From Fomes fomentarius (lineage: Eukaryota > Basidiomycota > Agaricomycetes > Polyporales > Polyporaceae), in NCBI GenBank assembly GCA_022606135.1, contig JABYQN010000004.1:434001-498000 (forward strand): 64,000 bases of DNA, in the 5' to 3' direction. Positions 24,318-36,096 of the stretch are shown piece after piece. Position numbers and translations under genes: made by a program. The number at the start of each line of letters is the position of its first letter. The first letter of the stretch is position 1. Under the pieces are notes generated by a model that was not told the DNA's origin, did not search any database, and saw only the letters and a list, made by a program, of their open reading frames with translations.

Positions 24318-25619
24318 ATGTCTTCAGAACGGATCTCCATCTTCCTCACCGGAGCTACTGGTGAGCATTTGCCACTATAACACTGTCCTGCTGATTCGAT
24401 AACTTATGCTTCGGCATCACACAGGGTACATCGGGGGTGCTTTTCTTCAACGCCTCCTAGAACACCCAAAAGCGAGCACTTTTGACATCACTGCCCTCGT
24501 CCGTAAGGCAGAGAAGGCAAAGCTACTTGCGAGCAAGGTCCCCATCAAGGTCGTGGTAGGATCGCTCGAGGAGCTCGAAAAGTTGACCGAGCTTGCGGAG
24601 AACTCGCATGTGGTCGTGCATACTGTAGGCAGTCGAGGTCAGGGATTTGGACACAGACATCCACTGACATACATTGTGTCATAGGCTGATGCGGACGGTG
24701 AGGCTGCGCTGAAGGCGATCAACGCCGGCCTAAAGAGACGGCATGAGAAGTCGGGAGATACGCCCATCTTCATCCACACTGTGCGTGTGCTTGCTCAGTT
24801 CTACTACCCAAAGATCATCGCACTAACCTGCGTCATGCCCAGTCCGGTGCAGCAGTGCTGGCCGACGACGCGCGTGGCGAGTACGCAAGTTCGACTACCG
24901 TCTCGGACACCGACCAGGCGACACTAGATGCAATCCCGCCCAGTGCACCGCACCATACCGTCGACCTCCTCGCGATCTCCGCAGACACCGACGGCTACGC
25001 GCGCTCATATGTGGTCTTCCCTAGCTTAATCTACGGTATTGCCCACGGACCATTGTTCGACGCGGGAATCTCGCACAATCAGACTATCGCAACCCCAATG
25101 CTCTCTACTGTGTTTTTTCAACGAGGCCACGCGGGCATCGTTGGAAAGGGCGCGAACTTCTGGGGAGTTGTGCACATCGACGATGGTGAGTGGAGTGTCG
25201 ACGTCTCTTTACTCCAAGAGATTCATTGAAATGCCACAGTCGCGGAGTTCTACTACCTCTTGCTCGACGCGGCACTGCACAATCCGTCGAAGCTGGGCCA
25301 CGGCCGCGAAGGTTACTATTTCATCGAGGCTGGCGAAGCTTCGACGTTCGAGTTGTCCAAAGCGATCGGGGACGCGTTGGTAAGCCTCGGCCGGATTCAA
25401 GACGCCGAACCGACCGTGTTCACTCCTGAGGAGCGTCAGAAGTACTTCGGAGGCGACTACGTGGCGTTCTTACTCTTCGCTAACACGCGCTTGCGCGCGG
25501 ACCGTGGCCGCAGCGACCTTGGGTGGCAGCCGAAGTATACACCGGAGGATTTCACCAAGAGCATACGGGAGGATGTCGAGCTTACCTTGAAGAAGCAGGA
25601 GGCCGTGGCGAGTGGGTGA
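24318..25619 (+). CDS. NAD(P)-binding Rossmann protein, atypical SDR/epimerase-like, copy 4
   Basis: Five exons: join(24318..24360, 24425..24624, 24685..24780, 24843..25185, 25240..25619), 353 residues, with exon lengths 200, 96 and 343 for exons 2-4 exactly as in copies 1, 3 and 5. It starts MSSERISIFLTGATGYIGGA. It is the most diverged copy. HGREGYYFIEAGEASTFEL replaces the HGWEGFYFGENG block, and the C-terminal ring of basic residues (RCRANR in siblings) reads RLRADRG. This suggests relaxed or changed substrate specificity. It is the last of the tandem set; the transposon island begins about 430 bp downstream. Confidence 0.85.
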
Positions 25620-26053
25620 GGGGCGCTAGTAATTATGATGAATTGCAGACATTCCACAGTCGGAGAGCGGGCTAGAGCGGGCCGTCCATAGGTAGTTCGG
25701 ACGTATTCAAAGTCACCGACGCGCATCTTTAAACGGCACGGAATCCTCATTACCTGTCAATTCGCGTGATAGAATGTGCACTTGCGATCCTCATTACCCG
25801 ACGCTAAGCAGACATAGGACCACGAGACTTACGGTTGACTACGCAAACGGTCTATCCTGTCCCAACACCGAGGGCGTTGCGTTGTGTTGAAAATCGTGGC
25901 ACGCCACCTGATGAACCCAGTCAAGTGCTAGGCTAGGCTCGATATTTACAAAGACGCAGGTGACATAGCTATATTCTGTCAGTCACGTCCTACGTGATCT
26001 GGAGCGAACTTGAAAGACTGGAACAGGACTGGAAGAGACAGCCTCAGAAGCTA
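25620..26053. other. Flank between SDR copy 4 and the TIR element
   Basis: About 0.43 kb with no gene; ends in the TA dinucleotide that borders the terminal inverted repeat. Confidence 0.4.
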
Positions 26054-26090
26054 CACAGCGCCACGCCGTTTCACTGAAATCCACCGGCGG
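26054..26090 (+). repeat. Left terminal inverted repeat
   Basis: 37 bp, exact reverse complement of 28464..28500; preceded by TA. Confidence 0.85.
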
Positions 26091-26975
26091 CGGCGCCCAA
26101 ATGGATGCAGTGGTGGGATCACCTGGAAATCACTGGAGGGGCTATCAAAATCCAAAAGTTTCCAAGATCGGTGGAATCCACCTGGAGCACCGTAAGAACC
26201 CAGGAGAGCGGGTCCTGGAGCCTCTCACTACGCGCCTCAGAGGTCGTAAAGGGTCATATATAATGTCGGTCTTTTGCCACTTCACGACCCAAACTCGGGG
26301 TTTGTTGGGCAGTAGTGATTTGATCGTATATTTGGAGAGCTCCGCAAACCCGACTTATTGTGCACATAAGTACGATCAGTATAGGCGCTACAGCTGGTTG
26401 CTGTTTGTGGCTGTTTGTATGCAGGCGCTTCTCACATGCAGACCTTCGGCGCTTTGAACTTGGTTCATGAGTCTCCTGTCTGGGTGCAGCTTGCTTGATT
26501 CTCGTGTGCTCTGTGCTCTCATTATGACTGTGTCTGTCTCTGGTTTTGGCCATACTCATCTTGATCTGGTCTCTAGTGAATCTGCTCGGCTAGGATCTGC
26601 TGCCACGTTATGGTCCTCCGTTGCTCCGTCACTCCGTGCACTGGTTACCTGGGGTCTCTTCGTGGATTCATTCAGGTATGTCATATCTTTTTGTGTCTAT
26701 GGTCCCCTGCCTCAAGGTGTGTGGTTCCTATAGCCTTTCCTTGTTTGTCAGCCGGCTCCCATCTCATATGCTACTCCGAGCCTGCCTGGCCCTCTTTGTC
26801 TTAACCAGGTCATAGTCATCACCCCCAGGGTTTCTCGCAATCCGCTTCCCTGTCGCAAATGTACGTCGCAAATGTATCTAGTGGGCACAGGACTGACAGG
26901 AGCATTGAACAGCTCCATGGCCCCAATTCACCCCCACCCCACCCCACCCCACCCCGCCCCGCCTCGCCCCGCCCC

Positions 26976-27051
26976 GTGGCTCTTCTTTGAGAGTGCGCCC
27001 CTGACGTGTGTGATTGCTTGCATCACACCGCCGCTCTCAAAGAAGAGCCAC
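26976..27051. repeat. Perfect 18-bp inverted repeat next to a C-rich tract
   Basis: GTGGCTCTTCTTTGAGAG at 26976..26993 pairs exactly with 27034..27051. The 40-nt loop contains its own small stem (GTGTGAT / ATCACAC). Immediately upstream (about 26928-26975) is a CCCCA/CCCCG-rich run. This lies inside the TIR element. Confidence 0.75.
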
Positions 27052-28463
27052 TGGATGTTTGTGGTGCATCTGGATCTCTGCCATGTTGTCATGACTCGTG
27101 TCCGTGGTAGGCAAGTGTCCTTCTTGGGGAAGGCGCTAAGGAGGGAGGGCTGCGAGAGCCGTCAATCTATTGTAAGTGCTTGCGCCACCTGCACCGGCCT
27201 CCTTCAAGCCATTCAGCAGTCAGGCAAGACCCCGCAAGTGCCACCGACCCCGGGCCTGGCCTACTGCCACCTAACGAAATTGTAGTCCTAATGTATATAC
27301 TGCCCTGTATGCTACGACACTTAATTCATATTCATGCTATGCATCTTAGGTGCCTACTTGAGGGCATCGTTACCGGTGTGGCTGCATGCAGTGGAGCAAT
27401 GCATTCAAGGGATCACATGCTGGAGGAAACCCGACACTCACTGAGAACTTAAGTGGGGAAATATACGTCTTACGGGCGCTGTGGAAAGTCGCGAAAGGGA
27501 AAGTTTCTATGTCAAAAATCCGGTACAGAACTTCGACCTTACATCGGGTATTTTATGCGGCGCTAAAGCCGCCAAAACCGTCAATTCTGACACTTCTTAT
27601 GGTAAAACTGGCATGTCATTTTTCGCGACTATCTGGGTGCGCAGTGTCTGGCAGCCGATGGATGCCAAAGTTCAAGCTCGGGCCATCTTAGCGCTTGTGT
27701 GACAACAGGCGTCTCGCACTTGATCATGACCTGTCATCGCGAACATCGTCTCTACACTCTTTTCGTCTTCTTCCTTCCACATGTCAACTTCGGCTGCAAG
27801 GCGATACTCATCTTGCTCTAGTAATGCTCACAGGATACAACTGAGCTACCACAGGTCCCAAACTGTTGCTGTGAAGGCTGGTGATGCAGATCGGCGCGCG
27901 GAGGGCTCAAGCATGGCTTCATGTACGTTCGCGTTCGTTCGCAAGCTTGGTGACCGTTACCTTTTCTTTTCAGTCAATATTACCCCCAGTCTGCAAGAGG
28001 AAGTTGTGGCATTGCATGAGGAGCTATGTGTCTGGGACGAATGTGAAGCTCAGATGTGTGCGCTGCTGGATGGGATGTGTTACGATGGGTATGTCTCAAT
28101 GACTCCCATCTATTTTAGTCTTTTCTATGTGGTTGTCATCGCCTTTGCTCCTTTGTACAATGTATGTATAATTCCCTGTGATATAGATGAAGTCCTTACT
28201 GGTGACACCCTGATGTGAATAATGAATATCCGTGTGCTCAATAGTATTATTAGAGGGCACCAAAATTTCCGTTGTGTCGTTGATTCCATGCGGCGTCTAA
28301 TACCGTGTATGTCATCAATAGAATTGCACTATATATGGATATAAGCCGGTCTCCTGTTCCGCTGACTGACCCCCTGGTTTTCATCCATCACGCTGGTCAT
28401 ATACAGCGATCTTGGAAATTGGTGGAATCCAGAGGACCTGCCACTGGTTCCAGTGGGTAGCCT

Positions 28464-28500
28464 CCGCCGGTGGATTTCAGTGAAACGGCGTGGCGCTGTG
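28464..28500 (-). repeat. Right terminal inverted repeat
   Basis: 37 bp, exact reverse complement of 26054..26090; followed by TA. Confidence 0.85.
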
Positions 28501-28506
28501 TATAAA

Positions 28507-28517
28507 ATAGTATAAAG
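28507..28517. repeat. 5' copy of the target-site duplication of the non-LTR element
   Basis: ATAGTATAAAG, repeated exactly at 36984..36994 just after the poly(A) tail. Confidence 0.75.
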
Positions 28518-28567
28518 ATGTCGCGACAGCAGAGTGCGAGGGTGGTCTCTTGCCCGCCCTTGTGCTC

Positions 28568-29041
28568 ATGACGCGGCCTCTCGTGGAGACTCGTCGCGAA
28601 CGTGAGGAACTATGTCGCTCAATTATCGAATCACTGTGTGGTCCACGGTGTGACCACTTCTACTACCATACCAGGAAGATCACGGTCTACGACAACTCAA
28701 AGGTGGCCAAACCTATCGTTGACTGCAAGCTATGCAAAGCTGACACGCACCGCACCGCGGACTGCCCTCTCCCGCTGACCAAGGGATGGAAGGGCCTGAC
28801 AGCGGGGGACCTCGGCAAGGAGGACCAACCCGAGAAGGCGTCATCCGCGCTGGAAGTTGACACACGCGCGGCGGTCAACGACGTTTTAGGTGCCATCCGA
28901 GGCGAGACACCTGGGGGTAGTGGCTCTGGGAAAGGAAGGGCGCTGCAAGGGGCGCGAGGGGGATGGAAGTCCCGTGGTGGAAGCCACGGTAGTCGCGGGG
29001 CTAATCCTGGCGGTAGCCGAGGAGGGCGAGCTCCAAGGTGA
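28568..29041 (+). CDS. LINE ORF1 remnant with CCHC zinc knuckle
   Basis: About 157 residues from the first in-frame ATG (MTRPLVETRRER); the frame is open upstream to the element boundary, so the N-terminus is probably missing. CKLCKADTHRTADC is a CX2CX4HX4C zinc knuckle of the kind found in LINE ORF1/Gag-like proteins that bind element RNA. The C-terminus is an RGG/Gly-Ser-rich tail (GGWKSRGGSHGSRG), a typical RNA-binding disordered region. It is far shorter than complete Tad-type ORF1 proteins, which fits 5' truncation. Confidence 0.7.
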   Translation: MTRPLVETRREREELCRSIIESLCGPRCDHFYYHTRKITVYDNSKVAKPIVDCKLCKADTHRTADCPLPLTKGWKGLTAGDLGKEDQPEKASSALEVDTRAAVNDVLGAIRGETPGGSGSGKGRALQGARGGWKSRGGSHGSRGANPGGSRGGRAPR

Positions 29042-29357
29042 GCTGGAAGTGCCCGAAGGGCGTGAGGGTCGAATGAATCCTAGGTTATAATCCTGTATCC
29101 TCACATGTATATATATGCTACTACGCCCTCTATATACAACACTCCCCCGCCTTGATTTGCAGCTGCGCACCATCTCAATCTGCCGCTCAAGGTGTCTGAG
29201 TACCCAGCGCATAGTGGAGAAACACGGGCCACCATGTTTGTCTATGTGCGCTGGGCCCACTAGCTAGCGACGTGCGCAGCGCTTGAGAGTGGATCCGGTA
29301 TTCTAGGTTTGGTTTTTTTGGTTTCGGACATCATCGCACACCCGTTCTTGTCACTAA

Positions 29358-32300
29358 ATGAATATCACACAGACATACGACCAGGAGCTGAGCCTGAGGA
29401 ATCAGCAATGCGGACGTCTAGTACAGCCAAGGTATGTGAGCCTGCCTCTACCCGGAGGAGGGAGCAGCGTACCTGCGGCTGCTCTGTCCAATGATGGTTT
29501 TGGTAGTTCGGACAGCGGGAGCGCGAGTGCAGGGCGTGAGACAGGGTGGGGTTCCGGCTCTGTCTCCCAGTCGCCCCTGCACTCTGGCGCAATGCCCTCG
29601 GGAAGAGGGCCGGGTGTCTCAGGAGGAGAGCCTGCTGCACAGCTTATGCAGCAACTAAGGACGCAAGCGGGGCTACCCCAGCGAAGTGTCGCGTCAGAGT
29701 CGGGAAGACCAGGCGCAAATACTGGCGCGAGAGCGACCGGTAGCATATCAGGGAATGAACTAAACCAGACAAGGGTGAACCCGCATGGAACTGGGCTGGC
29801 TGACCGCAGTCAGCCGCAGTCTAATCGAAATCCCAATGTGGATCAAGGGCGAGGTGGGCCCCGTGACAGTCAAAGCCTCCCAGAGACAGTGCCGCAGGGA
29901 ACACAAGTGGCAAATGCTTCCAATAGACGGACGCAAAGGCGGCAGGAGACGCAGGAAAAGAAGCTAGCTGTGCGGATTGCATCACTAAATATGAACAGTT
30001 TCGGCCGTCTAATGACTGGACACCCCGAGAACAAGTGGGGTAACGTATACCATGTAATGAAGGAGCAGTGTGTCGCAGTCCTTATGCTGCAAGAGACTCA
30101 CCTGACGCCTGAACGAGTGCTTGCCGTTGAAAAGATGACGGCGCATAATATTAAAATCTTCTATTCACCTAACCAAGAACGGCCCACGGCACGGGAGGGC
30201 GTAGCAGTAGTGCTGAACAAAAAGCTGCTGAAAACATGAGCTGCGAGTGCGCAAACAGTAGTCCCTGGTCGTGCGCTGCAGGTGTCAGTTCCATGGCATG
30301 GGAACGAAGTGCTGGAAATCCTGTGTATATATGCGCCAACCTCAGAAGGGGAGGCGGTAAGGAAAGCTTTCTTTGAAACAGTTAGCAGGTTCTATCGGGA
30401 GCATCCAAGAGTTCCCTGCCCCGCAATCATGGCCGGAGATTTCAATAATGTTGAGGACATGGTGGACCGTATGCCTATGGGGGGCGGTCCAGATTCATCA
30501 GTAGAAGCCATGGATGATCTGAAATTAAACCTCAACCTGCTTATGACAGACGGATGGCGGATGGTGAACCCCACAAAAAGGGAGTTCACGTTCCAATGAG
30601 GTGAGACCTTTGCACGCTTGGATCGGATATATGTCGAAGAGAACACCTCAAGGAGGGCACGTAACTGGAAAATACATGAAGGGTTGATCAGGTCAGACCA
30701 TAACATGATCTCGATGGATTTGATGTGCGTCTCAGCCCCCAAAATTGGTAAAGGCAGACCAACATTCTCAACGTATTTGATACAGGATAAGAAAACTACC
30801 AAATACATGCATGAGCGTGGACTACGGGCACTACGGGAGATAGCAGAAATGGAAGCGACTGGAGTGCGAAGTGAACAGCGGAACCCACAGACAGTTCTGG
30901 CTCATATGAAGTCTGACTGGCTAGAGTTTGCTAGGGAAAGGGAGAAAGCGATGGTTCCAAGGCTCCTGGCTGAAATCCGGGACCTGGAGGCTGAACTGAA
31001 GTGCATCAAAAGGAATGCGACCATGTCAGATGAGGAGAAGGCACCAACTATGGCGGTTCTAGCTGCGCAGATACAGAAGCTCCAGGAAAAGCGTCTGAAT
31101 CAGATGAAGGCCAGTGGGAAGGCGAAGCATAGAATAGAGGGCAAGAGGCCTACCAAGTATTGGACCCGGCTCCATAAGGAGAAGAAGCCTCGGGATATCA
31201 TGTTGGTGTTTGAGAAAGAACATGTAAGAGCGGCCAATCAAGGAGACGTACATAGGACAGAATATGAGACAGACTCTAGAAGAATGGCGGAAATGGCCAG
31301 AGATTACCATGAGGACCTGCAAAAAGATAAGCCTGAGGATAATAGGGCTGGAATGGATCGGAATGTCGCAATTGACATCGCCTTGAATGCGGTGGAGGTG
31401 AAGGTCTCCGACATCCAGGCTGAGGAGCTTGGGGAAGACCTAACATGGGATGAGTGTGAAATTGCACTAAGGTTCTCAAAGAGTGGATCCGCCCCTGGTC
31501 TGGATGGGCTCCCCTATGATCTCTGGAAAGCGTTACATGCGCGATTCATCGAAGATTCAAGACATGATGATAGGACCCCTTTTGACGTTATAACACTGCT
31601 CCTGAAGGTGTTCCGTGATGTCCAGATAAACGGCGTTAGTGAGATGGCTGGTTTCGCAGATGGATGGATGTGCCCAATCTATAAAGAGAAGGGAGAACTT
31701 ACGAATATTGCGAACTACCAGCCAATAACCCTTCTAAACACAGACTACAAACTGCTAACAAAAATGCTAGCAATCCGACTAGCAGACGCCGCGCCGGATA
31801 TAGTACACCGGTCTCAGGCGGGTTTCATTCCAGGCAGAAGACTGCATGACCACACGCAACTAGCCAAGATGATGATAGAATGGGCAGAGCAAACAGAGCA
31901 GAATGGAACCATAGTAGCCCTAGATCAGGAGAAAGCATACGATAGAATAGCACATGACTACTTGTGGAAAGTCATGGAGCACTTTGGGATCCCAGATAGG
32001 TTTGTAGCCTGTCTGAAGAACCTGTATGCAAATGCCCGGACGTCGGTCATGGTCAATGGTGTGCTCAGTAGTCCTTTCAGAGTGTACTGCGGGGTGCGAC
32101 AAGGAGACCCAATATCCTGCCTTCTCTTTGATCTAGTGATCAAACCACTGTCAGCTCTGATCAGAAACTCGGAATTGGAAGGTTTTCTAATACCGGGGAC
32201 CGCAGAAAGGCTCAAAGCAACCTTATTTGCAGATGACACAACTGTATACTTGTCAGAACGCGATGATTTCAGCATCCTACAGAATATCCTGGATACTTGG

Positions 32301-34829
32301 TGTACCGCAGCGAAGGCCAAGTTCAATATTAAAAAAACAGAAATTCTCCCGATTGGCTCGCCAATGTTCAGAGCGGAAATGATTGAGGAGTATAAGGTGT
32401 CTGGGAGATGGAAGAACTATCCCCAGAATGTAAGAATGGCCAGTGATGGCGACGCAGTAAGAACACTAGGTGCCTTTATTGGCAATGGTGTGGACATAGT
32501 CGGTGTATGGTCCCCTACTCTAGCAAAGATATCATCTGCAATAGAACGATGGCAATATGGTATCTCGACAATCGAAGGATGCAGACATGTAGTGCAAATG
32601 GTCATTGGTGGCATGACTCAGTTCCTAACTGATGTACAGCTTATGCCTGCCAGCGTATGCAAGCGTTTAGAAAATATGATCACACGGTACTTCTGGAATG
32701 ATAGAGCATGGTCGCCAGTAGGGATGTCATACATCCAAGCTCCGATAGAGATGGGAGGACTTAATGTTCTGGACCTCGAGGCAAGAAACGAAGCCATACA
32801 GGTCATGTGGCTGACGTCGTACCTAGACATAAGTGGTACACGCCCTCTGTGGGCATTCCTGGTGGATGACATCTTCGCACGTACGGTGACAAAAGACTGT
32901 GCAGTGCGGGTGCGAAGTCTTAGGAGTAATCCCTTCCTCCAGAGCTGGAGACCGAAAATCTCTGCCCTCCCTGATACACTCAAAGAGATGTTCAAAGTCG
33001 CAATGAAGTATGGGCTGAGGCCCGAAGGGCTGGCCTTCTCTCGAGGCATCATGAGGCAAATGCCAATGTGGTACCACCTATATGCGAATCAGAGCCAAAT
33101 AAGGAGGCTCGCGGGTGTGAATTCCAATGCTACCAAGTGTCTATGTGATAACCACAGGGTGCGTTCTGTAGGGAGCTTTGAAGAACTTGCCACTCTGCTA
33201 ACCAACCCGGACCATGATGTGAGGGGTAATGCACGCTGTGAATGTGACCGATGTGTCACCATGAGGATTCAAGATGGCTGTGCAAATCCTCACAAGTGCG
33301 CTGAGCGTGTGGTAGCGTTTCTATCTACTCTACCACCAAAATGGGACCCAAGAGTGGAACACCCTGAAGACTTCGAGGAAGCATGCCATCAGCGAACAGT
33401 GGAAGTAGGGTCTGACTTGGGGGAAGACCTCATACCTTTTGACAAGAGAGTTACGACAGAGGGCGCCCTAGGGGAGGTGTTTCGCATATTCACAAATGGG
33501 GGCGTCTGTAACAGAATGCCGGAAGTGCATGATGAGGAGGATGGCCAAGAAGTGCTTACAGTTGCGACAGATGGTTCCTGCATACGTAACGGGCAGACGA
33601 ACGCCATGGCTGGGGCAGGGGTATTTGTGACCAATGACCATGAGTTGAATCGTGCGATCAGACTACCCACTGCTATTGAACAGACTAATCAAACCGGTGA
33701 AGCTGTAGCGACACTAACAGCATCCTGCATAGTGAGGCTGGAGACTCCGCTGATCCAAGAGACCGACTCACAAACGGTGATGAAGTCAGTAACAACCTGG
33801 AGGAAATCCCATGAGGATATGGGATATGTTGCCCAGAAGAATGCTATGCTAACTCAGGCAACTGTAGCGGCCCTTCGGAGACGCAAAGCAAGGACTTACT
33901 TTCAGTGGGTTAAAGGTCACGCTGGTCATGAGCGTAATGAGGGCGCGGATGAGCTAGCCGGACAAGGGGCTAGAAAAGAGGCCCCGGATGAGCTCGAGAT
34001 CAACATCCCAGACGATCTGAAGATAACAGGATGTAAGCTTAACACGATGACCCAGAAGCTGGCGTACCAAGCAATCCGAGCAAGGAAACAGAAGAAGCTA
34101 GATGCAAGACACACAACCGCAGAAAACGTGAAGGTAATCCTTCAGGATATGCAGTCGGCATTCGGAGTAGCATGGCCTGAAGCGGCCCTCTGGAAGTCAA
34201 TAAGAAGGAAGGCCATCACCCGAGAGTGTCGCCAGTTTATGTGGCTGACCATACATGATGGGTATATGGTCGGCAAAAAGTGGCTATGGGACAAGATGTC
34301 AGAGGAGCAGCGGGGGAGAGCGACCTGCAAGAAGTGCTTAGACGAGATTGATTCAATGGAGCACATCCTGACGGACTGCCGAGCGGTGGGACGAGGAACG
34401 GTATGGGAGCTCCTAGAGGAGCTCTGGACATCTGCTGGATATGAATGGAGGGAGCCGACATTAGGGACTATCCTCGGAGCCGGGTGTGCAGTCTTTGAGA
34501 ACGAATCCGGGAAGCGAGACTCGGCAAAGGAAGCCCTGTGGGCGATACTATGGTCAGAATCGGCATACCTGATATGGAAGCTACGATGCAAGCGGGTCAT
34601 ACAACATGATGGCGAGGATTTCGAGTTTACCATCCGGGAGGTCAGAAACAGATGGCATGCACTGCTAGAGCGAAGGATGGACCTCGACCAAAGGTCATGT
34701 AGAAGATCCCTGGGAAAGGGGGCGCTTAAGACGGAGTATGTTGCGCGTGCACTGAGCGCCCCAGAGTTCGTGAATGTCACGCACATATTCAGTATACATA
34801 TTCGTGAGGTTCATGTTGCATCTTCGTGA
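29358..34829 (+). pseudogene. LINE ORF2: APE endonuclease, reverse transcriptase, RNase H, broken by two TGA codons
   Basis: One frame runs from ATG 29358 to 34829, interrupted only by TGA at 30237-30239 and 30597-30599. After a disordered Gly/Ser/Gln-rich N-terminus, the endonuclease shows VRIASLNMNSFG, LMLQETHLT, LCIYAPTSEG, AIMAGDFNNV and SDHNMI. The reverse transcriptase shows SGSAPGLDGLPYDLWK, PITLLNTDYKLL, AGFIPGRRLHDH, GVRQGDPISCLLFDL and the catalytic FADDT (about 32226). RNase H shows VATDGSC, GEAVATL, ETDSQTV and KGHAGHERNEGADELA. CKKCLDEIDSMEHILTDC is a C-terminal zinc-binding motif. The 1403-codon RT/RNase H part is fully open, so the element is young or the stops are recent. Both stops lie in the endonuclease. 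Confidence 0.85.
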
Positions 34830-35800
34830 GAACCACGAGTTCGAAGGCCAAGCGCCCATTCAACAAAGTCTTGAATTAAATCGTGAGTATCAAGACGAAA
34901 CTGTCCCGTTTCACGAATACGTCACAAGCGAAATGTTCGTGAATTGCATGTATTCGACTCGTGAATACCATGAGATACATGCTACACAGTTCCTCCTAGC
35001 AGGTTCCTTTGCAGGTTCATACACGATATACAAAATTCGAAACTGATTCATATTCTGTGACATACGACATGGTGCTAGAATGTAATCTAGACACAACTCT
35101 ACTACCGAGCTCCGAATTACCATCATGCATGCAAAGCTAGTTATAGCTGCCCTCACCCACCCCTCCTTCAACGATCCCTTTGCAGTACTACCCTCGGCTT
35201 TTATGAGGGCCTCATACCACGGCAAGTGTGACAGGAACGGCATGGTAGGTAGAGGATGAACGAGGAAGACTTACCAGAGACCAACACCCCCTTGCACATG
35301 ACGCCTGAAACGGATAACCGAGGGATGCCACAGGAGAACAGTGCACCAGATATCGAGAGTCAGGATAGCTCGACAGATCTAGAACCCAGCCCCCAGTTTG
35401 CAAGCACGTTAGACCGTTAGACCAGGGATCCAAGTCAAAGCCTAGACACGAGACCCAGTCCAAAGACCCCAGCTAAGAGCATGCACAAGTGGCGATACCA
35501 GCCAAGACAGAACACCAGCTCAAAGGACCCAGAGATACAGAGAGTCGAAGGGCCATCTCGAGCAGTGAGTACAGGCGGGACAGAGTCACGGAGAGAAGGG
35601 AGCACGCACAGAAAATTTGCACAAGTCCAACAGGGCTGGGGCGGAGTTGATATTGATCGGAGGAAACCGTGGACACACCCGACGTTGAAGTACGTAGTTT
35701 CAACGAATTTATTGCGTGAATGCGAACTGCGTGGATTACATGACTACATTCACGAAGTTCGCAGTTCACAAATTTCTCACGAAGTTGCATCGTGATGTAC
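34790..35800. repeat. Region bounded by inverted, TTCGTGA-rich degenerate repeats
   Basis: Near 34790-34970 the plus strand repeats TTCGTGAG/TTCGTGAA and TCGTGAATA. Near 35690-35800 the reverse complement of the same motif recurs (TCACGAAGTT, TTCACGAAG). The segments GTTGCATCTTCGTGAGAA and, inverted, GATGCAACTTCGTGAGAA correspond. This may be a small element inserted where LINE ORF2 ends. The borders are not clear. Confidence 0.3.
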
Positions 35801-36009
35801 ACGCCCAAACAAGTTCTATAAGTTGTGTATAACTGAGACAAAGAGCATTGGGGAGGTATCCAGGTTGTAAGCCCCAATTATCCGTCGACCCGAGCATTGG
35901 GGGGACAAATATATATATAATGGCCCAATATCTGAAACCGTTAAGTGTGAGGTACGGATGCGGGCGCTTGATTGCCGCAAAAGGCAAGCCTGAGCACAGA
36001 GGAGGATTA

Positions 36010-36096
36010 CAAAATGGACCACACCACTGGGACTCGAACCCACGTCATTAGCTTGTGGCTTGCTATCCCATCACCTCTTACCACTACACCACTTTG
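36010..36096 (-). repeat. tRNA-like head of a SINE (pol III A and B boxes)
   Basis: On the minus strand GTGGTGTAGTGGTAAGAGG resembles an A box and GGGTTCGAGTCCCA contains a perfect B box (GGTTCGANTCC), at tRNA-like spacing. The ends do not form a 7-bp acceptor stem and the anticodon arm is degenerate, so it is not a working tRNA gene. This is what a tRNA-derived SINE head, or a tRNA pseudogene, looks like. Downstream on the minus strand an AT-rich TATATATAT tract at about 35910 could be its tail. It lies inside the long 3' part of the LINE. Confidence 0.55.

Larger units (their letters stand above)
26054..28500. mobile_element. 2.45-kb DNA transposon-like element with 37-bp terminal inverted repeats
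   Basis: The left end 26054..26090 and the right end 28464..28500 are exact reverse complements over 37 bp (they begin CACAGCGCCACGCCGTTTCA). A TA dinucleotide borders each end (26052-26053 and 28501-28502), which fits a 2-bp target-site duplication. Further inside, both ends carry a related TTTCCAAGATCG motif in mirror orientation, so there are subterminal repeats as well. Internal open frames are short (up to about 145 codons) and none resembles a transposase. The element is therefore probably non-autonomous, or carries unrecognised or decayed cargo. TA duplications are typical of Tc1/mariner-type elements, but the class cannot be fixed from the ends alone. Confidence 0.75.

Noticed and set aside
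36010..36096. Functional tRNA gene on the minus strand
   Set aside because: A and B boxes are present, but the two ends do not pair into a 7-bp acceptor stem and the anticodon arm is degenerate. A SINE head or tRNA pseudogene fits better.
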